From assembly GCF_019303535.1 (NCBI RefSeq), contig NZ_JACCIU010000002.1, forward strand, positions 310,001 to 374,000: 64,000 bases of DNA, in the 5' to 3' direction. The notes below the pieces were generated by a model. That model worked only from the letters and a program-made list of their open reading frames with translations. It was not told the DNA's origin and searched no databases. The DNA comes from Lactobacillus sp. Sy-1. GTDB lineage: Bacteria; Bacillota; Bacilli; Lactobacillales; Lactobacillaceae. This document shows positions 8,374 to 16,663 of this stretch, piece by piece; within the stretch, counting starts at the first letter, position 1, and each line of letters opens with the position of its first letter. The position numbers and the translations under genes are program-made.

Positions 8374-8498
8374 TCCACACAGATTTCTTATAATCTGGGT
8401 GGACTTAATCGGTTGTCGTTATAACATAATTAAAAATTCCTTAGCCATCGCAGATTATGATCTAAATAATAATAATAATAATAATTAGAATCATAATC
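8374..8498 (-). promoter_or_regulatory. alternative hairpins of the isoleucine attenuator
   Basis: Five segments on the minus strand can pair in chain order. Segment 1 GATTATGAT (8498-8490) pairs with segment 2 ATCATAATC (8461-8453). Segment 2 can instead use ATAATCTG (8458-8451) to pair with segment 3 CAGATTAT (8397-8390). Segment 3 can pair with segment 4 (CAGATT with AATCTG, extended by TCCAC with GTGGA). Segment 4 CTGTGTGGA (8382-8374) can pair with segment 5 TCCGCACAG of the terminator stem. Stalling over segment 1 would give pairs 2:3 and 4:5 and so antitermination; completed translation would give 1:2, 3:4 and the terminator. Confidence 0.8.
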
Positions 8499-8575
8499 GC
8501 AATTGCTAAAGTTAAAGCTGAATCAATATTAAATTGTAAGTTATTAATTTTTAAATTACTATTCAGCTTTGACAT
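8462..8575 (-). CDS. isoleucine-rich leader peptide (attenuation sensor)
   Basis: This is a 37-codon open frame preceded by AAGGGAG about 10 nt before its ATG. The peptide starts MSKLNSNLK and its last eleven residues are IMI, L and then seven Ile, the last seven encoded by consecutive ATT codons before TAG. The isoleucine run lies in the loop of a hairpin formed by GATTATGAT (8498-8490) and ATCATAATC (8461-8453). The downstream chain of alternative hairpins ends in a terminator, so ribosome stalling at Ile codons should favour readthrough into the operon that ends with ilvE. Because the peptide is hydrophobic, a small membrane peptide is an alternative, but the hairpin design favours a leader peptide. 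Confidence 0.82.
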   Translation of the reverse strand: MSKLNSNLKINNLQFNIDSALTLAIAIMILIIIIIII

Positions 8576-8616
8576 TATAACTGCACTCCCTTGATTTATT
8601 ATTTAAGTTGAAACAA

Positions 8617-8645
8617 ATACTACAACCGAAATAATTTTATGTCAA
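8617..8645 (-). promoter_or_regulatory. promoter of the isoleucine-attenuated operon
   Basis: On the minus strand TTGACA (8645-8640) and TAGTAT (8622-8617) are 17 bp apart. Transcription would start near 8610, about 35 nt before the leader peptide ATG. The rest of the gap to the gene at 8868 is AT-rich with no other gene seen. Confidence 0.75.
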
Positions 8646-8867
8646 CCTAAAACATTGGTAAAATATTAAAATTAGATTATTTCAATTTTAATCGTTATCT
8701 TAAAACGACCGTCATTACAGCAACTAAGACACATTAAAACAATTACTAAATAATAAAAAATATTTTTTTAATTGATTTCAAAATAATCAACCCCACCCTA
8801 AGTTAAAAATGATTATCAAAAATTTATGTGCTAAGATTAATCTAGATATCTTTGAGGAGGTGTAGTA

Positions 8868-9206
8868 ATGAAAAAATTGAAAATAATTCCTTTAATAGCA
8901 ACCTTTACGATGCTTTTAATTCCCACCTATCAAACTGCTAAAGCAGCCCCTGGGTTAAATTCATCATATTGGTTACATAGTCGGACGGTGACGGTTAAAA
9001 AACGAGTCACCGCATACAAAGTCAAGGTAGCATCAGTCGGTTTTAAAGACCATTTTGTTGCTAAAAAAGTTATCAAAGCAGGCACTAAAATTAAAGCACA
9101 AAATGGTGGTGCCAGCTGGTATTGGATTGTCAAGGGGCACGGAATGCATAACAATGCCAACCACTTTTGGGTTATTAATATTAATAATTCTAAATGGATC
9201 AAGTAA
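8868..9206 (+). CDS. small secreted protein
   Basis: This is a 112-aa exported protein. It has a typical signal peptide (MKKLKIIPLIATFTMLL, cleavage likely after AKAAP near residue 27) and a basic mature region of about 85 residues rich in Lys, Val and aromatic residues. The fold resembles the short SH3-like or surface-layer-association repeats of lactobacilli, but I cannot assign a family. A strong GAGGAGG site precedes the ATG. It is followed in the same direction by two more secreted proteins, suggesting an envelope gene cluster. Confidence 0.75.
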   Translation: MKKLKIIPLIATFTMLLIPTYQTAKAAPGLNSSYWLHSRTVTVKKRVTAYKVKVASVGFKDHFVAKKVIKAGTKIKAQNGGASWYWIVKGHGMHNNANHFWVININNSKWIK

Positions 9207-9264
9207 CCACTTACCTTAAAATCATAGTTCACAATTCCAAAACATAAAAAAGAGGTCCTAATCA

Positions 9265-10119
9265 ATGAAAAAATTTATGATTACATTCACGTTAGCATTA
9301 TCAATTGCCTGCTTCAGTAAGGGGTATCATACTGTGCATGCCGATACTAGTGATTCAACCACCAGTAGTCAAACGACCACAAGTGATGATAATAACCAAT
9401 CAGATCAATCATCTGATTCCTCTGACGATAGCGATTCTGGTAGTGATAGTTCTGATTCGGATCAATCATCAAATGTCCAACCGACCAAGACGATCACTTT
9501 TCATTACCAAACCACTAGCGGCAAACAAATTAGCCCTGATGTAACTGAGACTACCAACGGGAATTCATTTTACTCCTATGCCTTCAACTACGACGGGACG
9601 GAAATTAAACCATATGTAAAAGCCATTAAAGGGTATGTTACATATTATCAGGCCCCTGATCAACTAACTTATGATAACTTACCATCTTCAATCACCGTTA
9701 AGTACGTGAAGGCTAGCGATGCGGCTAAGCAGATGAGTAAGTATTACATGCAATATTTAAATAGGTACCGGAACAAGTTAAAGTTAAAATCACTAAAGAC
9801 CAGTAGCGACCTTAACAAAAAAGCGAACGTTAGAGCTAAGGAGTTAGAAAAATACTTCAGTCACGTTCGACCAAATGGTACATCATACAACACTAAGAAT
9901 AGTGGCTATGGAGAGGTCATGCTAGGCGTTGACCTAATTTATTCAGGGCCTAATAAAACTTTAAACTACCAAAAAACTGCTGAAAATTGTGCTAAAACTT
10001 TGTTAACTGAAGATGCTCTTCATCGTGACACCCTGCTTAATACCTGGTCCAGCTACGGAGCCGCCGGTTTCAATTTATCCGACAACGGTTCGACCCTATG
10101 CGGTCTATTCAAACTCTAA
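9265..10119 (+). CDS. secreted CAP-domain protein with MucBP-like segment
   Basis: This is a 284-aa exported protein. After a signal peptide (about residues 1-27, ending VHAD) there is a Ser/Asp/Gln-rich linker (about 28-72). A MucBP-like beta region follows (about 73-148, TKTITFHYQTTSGKQI, ending ITVKYVK). The C-terminal part is a CAP/SCP-type domain with MQYLNRYRNK and the YFSHVRPNG motif near residue 200. There is no LPXTG anchor, so it is probably released or non-covalently retained. CAP domains in lactobacilli are common at the surface but their biochemical role is mostly unknown. It lies 58 bp after the small secreted protein and 30 bp before another secreted protein. Confidence 0.82.
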   Translation: MKKFMITFTLALSIACFSKGYHTVHADTSDSTTSSQTTTSDDNNQSDQSSDSSDDSDSGSDSSDSDQSSNVQPTKTITFHYQTTSGKQISPDVTETTNGNSFYSYAFNYDGTEIKPYVKAIKGYVTYYQAPDQLTYDNLPSSITVKYVKASDAAKQMSKYYMQYLNRYRNKLKLKSLKTSSDLNKKANVRAKELEKYFSHVRPNGTSYNTKNSGYGEVMLGVDLIYSGPNKTLNYQKTAENCAKTLLTEDALHRDTLLNTWSSYGAAGFNLSDNGSTLCGLFKL

Positions 10120-10149
10120 GGATTAAATTAATTGGAGAGAAGGTTAACC

Positions 10150-11199
10150 ATGCTCAAAAAAGTTATGGCTACTTGGTTACTATCCGGTACATTATTTATA
10201 TCGGGAGCCACCATTGCTCACGCTGAAGTTACTAGCAACAATGGAATGATTGTATCTAATTCACAAATTCCCTCATCAATTAGCTTCTATTGGGATTATT
10301 GGCGAGAAGTTAAATTGACTCAACCAGTTGAAGCAAAGTTAATTCATTATCCCAATGAATCTTCCGTAAAAATAATCGTGACCAAAACTAAGATAATTCC
10401 CGCAAATACAATCATCTATGTCCATGGATTTCGCTCTTACAGTCCACCTAGCAAATCATATTTTGCAATTACCGAAAGTAAGAACAATGCCATCTATGGG
10501 AAAACTATCTTTAAAGTTACTACTCCATTTTGGACTGTCAATTATAACGATATTGTAAACTTCGAATTAACTAGTAATAATGATGTAGTCACTAAGATAA
10601 ACGTTAAAGCAGCTACTAGTAATACGTTTACAAAGGATAAATGGCAATCGGGCTATCTCTCATTAAGTGAATTATTAGACGGCCTCACCAATAATGAAAT
10701 CTTGGCTAAGTCATATTCTGACTTAAAACAATATCAAAAATTAAACCGCCAATATGAACTTGCTGATATTGGTAGTTCTAAAGAAACCCAAATCAAAAAG
10801 CAAATGAATAGAGTATTAAAAACCAAATTTATCAATTATTCCGGAAAGAACATCACTAAATCATTCAAAGTCCGTAGTTATAATGACCGGACCGTTCAAG
10901 TTAAAATGGGCCAACACATTTACTATGCTACTAATAAAAACATTCTCCCTTATAACACCACTAGTAATAATGGCATTTCATCATTAGAAAAGCCCACTCC
11001 CGATGGGCTAAAGCACATCGTTTTAAGAGCAGGTGATTCAATATACAATACCAACTACCAAACTTGGCAAACATGGTTAATGGATAAAAGTGGGCGTCTG
11101 TCTAAATCAAAGGGGTATAGTTATATTTTTGATGGCAAGCATTGGTACCACCGCTATTACGATGGCCAAAAGTGGCATCAAAAATTATTAAAATCGTAA
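10150..11199 (+). CDS. secreted protein of unknown function
   Basis: This is an exported protein of about 349 aa with a signal peptide ending near AHAEV. I place the start at the ATG at 10150 because GGAGAGAAGG lies just upstream; an in-frame TTG at 10132 overlaps that site. The mature protein is rich in Lys, Tyr, Thr and Asn and ends in an aromatic stretch (GKHWYHRYYDGQKWH). I do not recognise a conserved family. It forms a run with the CAP protein upstream and is followed by an imperfect hairpin (about 11200-11240) shared with the convergent GNAT gene. Confidence 0.75.
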   Translation: MLKKVMATWLLSGTLFISGATIAHAEVTSNNGMIVSNSQIPSSISFYWDYWREVKLTQPVEAKLIHYPNESSVKIIVTKTKIIPANTIIYVHGFRSYSPPSKSYFAITESKNNAIYGKTIFKVTTPFWTVNYNDIVNFELTSNNDVVTKINVKAATSNTFTKDKWQSGYLSLSELLDGLTNNEILAKSYSDLKQYQKLNRQYELADIGSSKETQIKKQMNRVLKTKFINYSGKNITKSFKVRSYNDRTVQVKMGQHIYYATNKNILPYNTTSNNGISSLEKPTPDGLKHIVLRAGDSIYNTNYQTWQTWLMDKSGRLSKSKGYSYIFDGKHWYHRYYDGQKWHQKLLKS

Positions 11200-11230
11200 C
11201 TTACAACGAGCTCACGGTTTATTTAAGTCG

Positions 11231-11749
11231 TTATAAGTTTAATTCAAATGCCAACTGCTTTTGATTTCCATCGTAAACAACTCGAATCATGCCACGATAT
11301 TCAAACCCAAATCGCTTCCCCAATTCTTGCATCCGTTTGTTAACGGGTCTGGTGTCAAAACGAACGTTCCGATACCCCTTCATTACCGACACCGTAATTA
11401 AATTGGAAAGTAAGTAGGATCCCAAATGGAGCCCATGATATTGACTTGCAATCGCAATTCTGTGAATCGTGGTGTATTGCTCAGCGGGACGGTTCCAACT
11501 GCCATCAATTTCTTGATAAGTTGGTTCGTCCCCCATCATTAAATACGCCGTTCCAGCAACGTTGCCGTTAACAATTAAAACGTAGCTATTTCCACTTTTG
11601 ATATCTGCCAGCAGGGTTTCTTGATTTGGATACCCATTTTGCCATTGGTCACTCCCATCTGCTTTTAACAATTGCCGCGCTTCTTCAATAATTGATGTAA
11701 CTTGATCTAAATCAGTAGTTTTAGCAACCCTTAAGTAAATTTCAGCCAT
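11231..11749 (-). CDS. GNAT family N-acetyltransferase
   Basis: This 172-aa protein has GNAT features: an N-terminal beta-alpha unit (IYLRVAKTTDLDQVTSII), a central VAGTAYLMMG strand, and the acetyl-CoA loop region IASQYHGLHLGSYLL near residue 100. It is expected to acetylate a small molecule or protein amine; the substrate is unknown. AAGGAGG precedes the ATG. A strong hairpin at 11777-11827 separates it from the racemase upstream. Confidence 0.85.
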   Translation of the reverse strand: MAEIYLRVAKTTDLDQVTSIIEEARQLLKADGSDQWQNGYPNQETLLADIKSGNSYVLIVNGNVAGTAYLMMGDEPTYQEIDGSWNRPAEQYTTIHRIAIASQYHGLHLGSYLLSNLITVSVMKGYRNVRFDTRPVNKRMQELGKRFGFEYRGMIRVVYDGNQKQLAFELNL

Positions 11750-11776
11750 TATATTTCCTCCTTAAAATAAAAAAAT

Positions 11777-11827
11777 AGTGCGCGTTGAAAAAGACGGAAG
11801 TCTTCCTCCAGTCATTTCAACGGCACT
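11777..11827. terminator. bidirectional terminator between racemase and GNAT genes
   Basis: AGTGC and CGTTGAAA on the left pair with TTTCAACG and GCACT on the right, with one bulged G. T tracts follow on both strands, so it can end the minus-strand racemase transcript. Confidence 0.78.
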
Positions 11828-11869
11828 GTTTTTTTGGTTACGCCTGCACATCCCAATCTTTAATTATCT

Positions 11870-12580
11870 TTAGTGTAACACATCATTTCCTAAAATGGTG
11901 TTAACAGCCGCTTCAATTTGAATTTTGGCAATATCAAAAGTTGCAACTGATAAATCGGTCGGTTCGATAATTAATGGTAATTCGGTGCAGCCCAGAACCA
12001 CCCCATCCAAATCATTGTCATTGATCAGATGATTAACCATTTGCATTAATTGTAGCTTGGTCGCTGGATTAACAATTCCATTTTCCAGCTCCTTTACAAT
12101 TTTTAAGTGTAACCAGTCCTGCTCCTCTTGGCTTGGCAAGCAGATTTGAATTCCCGCATCCTGAAACGGCCTGCTAAAGAAATCATTGCTCATTGTAAAC
12201 TTCGTCCCTAGCAGTAACAACCGGTGTAAATGCAGTTGCTTAGCATGCGCTAGAGCAGTATCTACGATGCTTAGCAACGGTAACTTAGTTCGTGCTTGAA
12301 TTTGGCTAAAAGCAATGTGGGGAGTGTTACCACACATCAACCCAAAATCAGCCCCCGCTTGTTGCAGATGGTTAGCAGCATCGCTCACGTAATCCGCAAC
12401 TTGAGTTAATTGATCGGCATCCAATAACTTGAACATGTGATACATATTGATGCTTTCAATCGTTAGTTCTGGGAGTGATTGGGTGGTCCCTAATCGGTGC
12501 TGGTAGCCCTTAATAATATCATTGTAGTATCGAATGGTGGCTTCGGGCCCAATGCCACCGATAATGCCTAATTTTTTCAT
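11870..12580 (-). CDS. aspartate/glutamate racemase family protein
   Basis: This is a 236-aa amino-acid racemase of the PLP-independent two-cysteine family. It starts with KKLGIIGGIGPEAT. The two catalytic cysteines are in MCGNTPHI (near residue 82) and LGCTELPLI (near residue 198). It probably interconverts L- and D-aspartate or a related amino acid, which could feed peptidoglycan cross-bridges. AAAGGA precedes the ATG. It is monocistronic, divergent from the GntR regulator at 12761. Confidence 0.87.
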   Translation of the reverse strand: MKKLGIIGGIGPEATIRYYNDIIKGYQHRLGTTQSLPELTIESINMYHMFKLLDADQLTQVADYVSDAANHLQQAGADFGLMCGNTPHIAFSQIQARTKLPLLSIVDTALAHAKQLHLHRLLLLGTKFTMSNDFFSRPFQDAGIQICLPSQEEQDWLHLKIVKELENGIVNPATKLQLMQMVNHLINDNDLDGVVLGCTELPLIIEPTDLSVATFDIAKIQIEAAVNTILGNDVLH

Positions 12581-12704
12581 TTTGATTCCTTTCTTTAGTT
12601 AATGTAACAATTTGCTTATTACTAGCTTAGTTTATTCATTATAGAAATAATACCATGAATTGAATCAGCATTAATTTCCTTTTGCCATTTTTAACTTGCA
12701 ATCA

Positions 12705-12721
12705 AATACATCTGATGTATT
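12705..12721. promoter_or_regulatory. GntR-type operator palindrome
   Basis: AATACATC, one central T, then GATGTATT form a perfect 17-bp palindrome, with an extra GATGTATT half-site at 12735-12742. It lies across the likely promoter of the GntR gene, which suggests autoregulation. Confidence 0.68.
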
Positions 12722-12760
12722 ATATAAATGATGTGATGTATTTAAGAAAGGAACAACATA

Positions 12761-13384
12761 ATGCAATCTAAAAATATTAGTCTTGGAACAGAAACAATTC
12801 AAAAAATTATTGCGTATATTAAAGATAATCAACTAACTTCGGGAGATAAATTACCTAAAGAAGCCGCCTTAATGAGTACGTTAGATGTCGGCCGCTCAAC
12901 AATCAGAGAAGCAATGCAGGTGCTTGCCCACTCGGGAGTGGTAACCATTAAGCAGGGTTCAGGGACCTATGTCAATCAGTTGGAATTAATCGATGATCAA
13001 AATCCATTATTGTGGCGGACTGAAAAGATGCTTGAAAAAGAAGCAATCGCAGAGCTAGTTGACAATGACATTGCGCCGGATGAATGGATTACACTAAGGG
13101 CCTACCTTACTCGCAGAAATCAGTTATTAGAACAAGGAAAATTTAATGAGTATTTAGAACAAGACATTTTATTTCATGAGCAAATCGTAAAAATGGCCCA
13201 AAACGCCTATTTAATAAAGTGGTTCAACGAACTGAAACCCCTGTGGCGAAGTCATTTAAACCAATCGATTGCTAAGAGTCCCAATTATCAGGGTAAAGTT
13301 AATCATCACAATCAATTATTCGAAGCACTGATGAATCGTGATGTAAAGACAGCCATTGAATTAATTCAAAAGGTGGGTAAATAA
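12761..13384 (+). CDS. GntR/FadR family transcriptional regulator
   Basis: This is a 207-aa regulator. The N-terminal winged helix-turn-helix is clear: SGDKLPKEAALMSTLDVGRSTIREAMQVLAHSGVV, ending in QGSGTYV near residue 72. The C-terminal half is a short, FCD-like helical effector domain. At 207 aa it is somewhat shorter than the usual 220-240 aa. It is separated by one base from a TauE/SafE transporter, so it probably controls that exporter in response to the exported compound. The palindrome at 12705-12721 is the candidate operator. Confidence 0.86.
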   Translation: MQSKNISLGTETIQKIIAYIKDNQLTSGDKLPKEAALMSTLDVGRSTIREAMQVLAHSGVVTIKQGSGTYVNQLELIDDQNPLLWRTEKMLEKEAIAELVDNDIAPDEWITLRAYLTRRNQLLEQGKFNEYLEQDILFHEQIVKMAQNAYLIKWFNELKPLWRSHLNQSIAKSPNYQGKVNHHNQLFEALMNRDVKTAIELIQKVGK

Positions 13385-13385
13385 G

Positions 13386-14129
13386 ATGCTATCAATATCG
13401 ACCGTCATTATTTTAATTATCGGTGGACTAATCGCAGGAATTCTAAATGGAATTGTGGGTATGGCGGTTCTAACCCTCTACCCAATCTTGCTATCAATTG
13501 GGGTCTCGCCCATCATGGCGAACGTTACAGCAACCATTAGCATTATCTTTAGTGGGTGCACGTCAGTTTTATCATCAGCAAAGGAAATCAAAAGTTATCG
13601 AAGCCAAACCATAATAATTACAGTTCTATCTGTAATCGGATGTGTCGCCGGCACATTCGTATTAATCAATAGTAGTAACGCTCAATTCAAGGCGGTGGTG
13701 CCATTCATCATTATGCTTGCTGGAATCATGATGCTGGTTCCTAAAAAAAAGCAGCCGACTGAAAACCGCTTCATGCGGGGGATTCAATACCTTTTCCTTC
13801 CCATGATTGGGCTTTACAATGGCTATTTTGGCGCTGGTTCCGGGATCCTAGAAACAGCCGTCCTTTCTAGAATTGTTCATCAACCATATTACGTATATAA
13901 TGCCATTAGGAACGTTTTATCACTGGCTAGTAACATAATCAGCGCGGTTATTTTTACACTCTTGCTTCCCGTTGATTGGATTGTAATCATCCCCCTGGCG
14001 ATTGGGTTAGTCGTGGGTGGTTACCTGGGCCCAATCATTGTGAAGGTTATTCCCACCAAGATAATGGAAATCTGTGTTGGAACGTTCGCAATCGGATTAG
14101 CATGCTATTTGTTTATTACTACCTACTAG
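13386..14129 (+). CDS. TauE/SafE family sulfite/anion transporter
   Basis: This 247-aa polytopic membrane protein has about seven to eight helices in two repeated halves, with glycine-rich helix starts (GGLIAGILNGIVGMA and LPMIGLYNGYFGAGSG). This is the TauE/SafE pattern, usually linked to export of sulfite, sulfoacetate or related organic anions. It is translationally close to the GntR gene (1-bp gap) and 15 bp before a glutamine amidotransferase-like gene, suggesting a three-gene unit. Confidence 0.85.
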   Translation: MLSISTVIILIIGGLIAGILNGIVGMAVLTLYPILLSIGVSPIMANVTATISIIFSGCTSVLSSAKEIKSYRSQTIIITVLSVIGCVAGTFVLINSSNAQFKAVVPFIIMLAGIMMLVPKKKQPTENRFMRGIQYLFLPMIGLYNGYFGAGSGILETAVLSRIVHQPYYVYNAIRNVLSLASNIISAVIFTLLLPVDWIVIIPLAIGLVVGGYLGPIIVKVIPTKIMEICVGTFAIGLACYLFITTY

Positions 14130-14144
14130 AAAGAGGGTCATTAA

Positions 14145-14810
14145 ATGAGAATTAATGTCTTACAACACACCCCGAATGAAGGTCCCGGATCAATTTTAGA
14201 CTGGGCAGATGCACGAGGCCATCAGGTTTTCACATACCATCCATACCAATTTGGTTACCTCCCCACTGCTGAAGAAACTGACATGTTAGTAATTTTAGGT
14301 GGACCAATGAGCCCCAACGATTCAATGCCATGGATCCAAAAGGAACGGGATTTAATTAGTGAATTATTGAAACACAACGTTCCAATGTTTGGCGCATGTT
14401 ATGGCGCCCAACAAATTACTAAAGCAATGGGCTATTCAGTTGGTAAGTCCCCCGTTAAAGAAGTTGGCTGGGCGCCAGTTAAAAAAGAAAGTAACACGAT
14501 TCCTGGATTACCAAATCAGGTAACTGCACTTCATTGGCATGAGGAAATGTTTGAAGTTCCTGAGGGGGCTGACTTACTATTTTCAACTCCCGGATTACAA
14601 AATCAAGGGTTTGTAATGAACCATCGGATTGTCGGACTCCAATTTCACTTTGAACCTAAGGCTAACAACGTTCGTGAAATGGTGGTCAATGATTTTCCAT
14701 ACATCGAGGGTTCTGTATTGGGCCAAGATGCTCAAACGATTTTGAACACCCCAGTTCCAGCTGAAAATCGAGATGTAATGTTTAAAATTCTCGATTATAT
14801 TAATGAATAA
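14145..14810 (+). CDS. class I glutamine amidotransferase-like protein
   Basis: This 221-aa stand-alone class I amidotransferase domain contains ILGGPMSPND near residue 51. The nucleophile elbow is GACYGAQQI near residue 86, and the catalytic histidine is in LQFHFE near residue 168. Such proteins hydrolyse glutamine or gamma-glutamyl compounds; the partner or acceptor is unknown. It is the last gene of the GntR-TauE unit and ends at the hairpin at 14827-14864. Confidence 0.85.
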   Translation: MRINVLQHTPNEGPGSILDWADARGHQVFTYHPYQFGYLPTAEETDMLVILGGPMSPNDSMPWIQKERDLISELLKHNVPMFGACYGAQQITKAMGYSVGKSPVKEVGWAPVKKESNTIPGLPNQVTALHWHEEMFEVPEGADLLFSTPGLQNQGFVMNHRIVGLQFHFEPKANNVREMVVNDFPYIEGSVLGQDAQTILNTPVPAENRDVMFKILDYINE

Positions 14811-14826
14811 TCCAATTTAATTCGCC

Positions 14827-14864
14827 AAAAAGCAGTGCCGCCATGATGCGCAGCACTGCTTTTT
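14827..14864. terminator. terminator, copy 1 of a duplicated element
   Basis: AAAAAGCAGTGC pairs perfectly with GCACTGCTTTTT. The sequence is nearly identical, including the loop CCATGATGCGCA, to the terminator at 17579-17616. It can serve both converging genes. Confidence 0.88.
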
Positions 14865-14872
14865 ACAAACAA

Positions 14873-16540
14873 TTATTTACTATTATTTTCGGCAATTAGT
14901 TTTCCAGTTCTTACCAATGGTTCTGGACCATCATTAGCAGCCATGTGGGCTTGGATTAAAACTAATTTATCATTATTTTCACGGGTTTTTTCTAATGCAT
15001 CGATTAATTCGGTTTCAGTAGAAACATCGAATGCAATGTAATCATCTTGCTTAGCACCAAATGTATCTGGAATTTTAACATAGTTCAATTGCGGAACATC
15101 GTTGTAGTACTCATTCATCCCGTGAATCAAACGTTCAACAGTGTATCCAGCATTATCAATCACTAATATGATTGGATGAATTTTTTCTCTAAACGCCATT
15201 CCAAATTCCTGAATCGTTAGTTGGAGCGAACCTTCACCAGTTGATAGAATCGTTCGGTGACTAGGATCTGCAATCTGGCTTCCAATGGCAGCTGGAAATG
15301 CATAACCAATCGAACCCCATAGTGGTTGGGCAATAAATTGGGTATCCTTTGGTAAGGTAAATGGAACTAATCCACTAAAGGAAGTTCCCTGTTCAGTTAC
15401 TAACGTGTCACCAGATTTAATAAAGCTTGCAACGGCTTGGTCGTAGAAGTTCTGTGTTAAAGCGTTATCACTAGCAACCGGCGTCGCAATTTGTTCAAAA
15501 CGGTTGTTTCCAGCATTATCACATTTGTTCAAACTTAACTGGCTTAATTGCTTAACATTGGCAGCAAAATTATAGTTAGCTAGGTAGTCCTTGGCCTGCC
15601 CAAATACGGTGGCATCCTGGTTATTGATGTTAATCGTCTTCGTTTCATCAAAGCTCTGGGTGAACAAACCAGTGACCATGTCACCCAGTTTAACCCCGAT
15701 CAAAATAATTAAATCACTGGCATCCACAACGTTATTAATGTCTTGATCAGAAATCAACCCGTCATAAGTACCAATAAATTGGGCTAAGCTTTCATCAACG
15801 GCATCTTTTCCTAACCCAATGTCAGAAAACAATAGGTTATTTTGCTTAATAAATTGTTCAACTAATCCTGATAGTTGCATATTGATAACTTCATGACCCA
15901 AAATGACAAGTGGTTGTTTGGCATTATTAACTTGCGTCTTAAGGTCATTCATTAACGATTGCGAATAGTTAGCATCATTATCAGCAATCACCAGTTTGAT
16001 TTCAGTTTTAATCGTTTCGTTGACTGGCATTTTACCCACGTTAATTGGTAATGTCATGTAAACTGGTTTCCGATATTTAACGATGTAACTAATGGCATCG
16101 TTAATCTGATCAATCGGACGCTGGTCAGTTAATGAAACCACTTTAACGCCCAGTTGCTTATGGGCATTGGTAAACCGAACGTAGTTTCCATCTCCAAAGG
16201 TATGATGAACAATTTCGTGATGACTTTGGGAATTCATACTAGGCGCCCCGACGATTTCTAAAACCGGAACGTTTTCCGTAACGCTCCCGGCTAGTCCATT
16301 GATGGCGCTTAATTCACCAACTCCAAAAGTTGTAACAAACGCAGCGAAGCCATTCTTTCTGGCATACCCGTCAGCCATGTAAGAAGCGTTCAGTTCATTT
16401 GCGTTCCCAGTCCATTTAACATCATCGCGGTGGGTAATGTGATCTAGAAAATCTAGATTATAATCTCCGGGAACCCCAAACACATTCGAAGCGCCCATTT
16501 CTTTAATGACATCCACCAAATAATCAGATACAGTATACAT
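14873..16540 (-). CDS. alpha-keto acid/indolepyruvate decarboxylase family (TPP-dependent)
   Basis: This is a 555-aa ThDP enzyme of the pyruvate/indolepyruvate/branched-chain keto acid decarboxylase group. The N-terminal PYR domain shows FGVPGDYNLDFLD and the catalytic glutamate region NANELNASYMADGYAR. The paired histidines are in IVHHTFGDG near residue 113. The C-terminal PP domain has the diphosphate motif starting GEGSLQ and ending DNAGYT. It converts 2-oxo acids to aldehydes and CO2. Pyruvate, indolepyruvate and branched oxo acids cannot be distinguished here. A LysR gene is divergently transcribed, with a candidate operator between them. AGGAGG precedes the ATG. Confidence 0.88.
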   Translation of the reverse strand: MYTVSDYLVDVIKEMGASNVFGVPGDYNLDFLDHITHRDDVKWTGNANELNASYMADGYARKNGFAAFVTTFGVGELSAINGLAGSVTENVPVLEIVGAPSMNSQSHHEIVHHTFGDGNYVRFTNAHKQLGVKVVSLTDQRPIDQINDAISYIVKYRKPVYMTLPINVGKMPVNETIKTEIKLVIADNDANYSQSLMNDLKTQVNNAKQPLVILGHEVINMQLSGLVEQFIKQNNLLFSDIGLGKDAVDESLAQFIGTYDGLISDQDINNVVDASDLIILIGVKLGDMVTGLFTQSFDETKTININNQDATVFGQAKDYLANYNFAANVKQLSQLSLNKCDNAGNNRFEQIATPVASDNALTQNFYDQAVASFIKSGDTLVTEQGTSFSGLVPFTLPKDTQFIAQPLWGSIGYAFPAAIGSQIADPSHRTILSTGEGSLQLTIQEFGMAFREKIHPIILVIDNAGYTVERLIHGMNEYYNDVPQLNYVKIPDTFGAKQDDYIAFDVSTETELIDALEKTRENNDKLVLIQAHMAANDGPEPLVRTGKLIAENNSK

Positions 16541-16564
16541 AACGAATCCTCCTAAACTTTCTTA

Positions 16565-16581
16565 ATTAAGTATGGCTTAAT
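16565..16581. promoter_or_regulatory. candidate LysR-type operator
   Basis: ATTAAG-TATGG-CTTAAT is a 17-bp interrupted palindrome fitting the T-N11-A pattern of LysR boxes. It sits in the space between the divergent decarboxylase and LysR genes. Confidence 0.5.
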
Positions 16582-16663
16582 AATACCCCTGGGCGAAACT
16601 GCTCAACAATTACCAGGATTCTATTAAATCAATACCTTTTAGTTATGATTGGAGAAACCAAAA

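Noticed and set aside
8309-8400. T-box riboswitch, suggested by GTGGAACC before the terminator
   Set aside because: The match to the T-box core is partial, the expected discriminator pairing for tRNA-Ile (UGGU) is not met, and stem I motifs were not seen. The leader-peptide model explains the pairings better.
8252-8488. Plus-strand frame ending in a run of Asn
   Set aside because: It is the antisense of the leader peptide and attenuator; no ribosome binding site and no protein-like composition.
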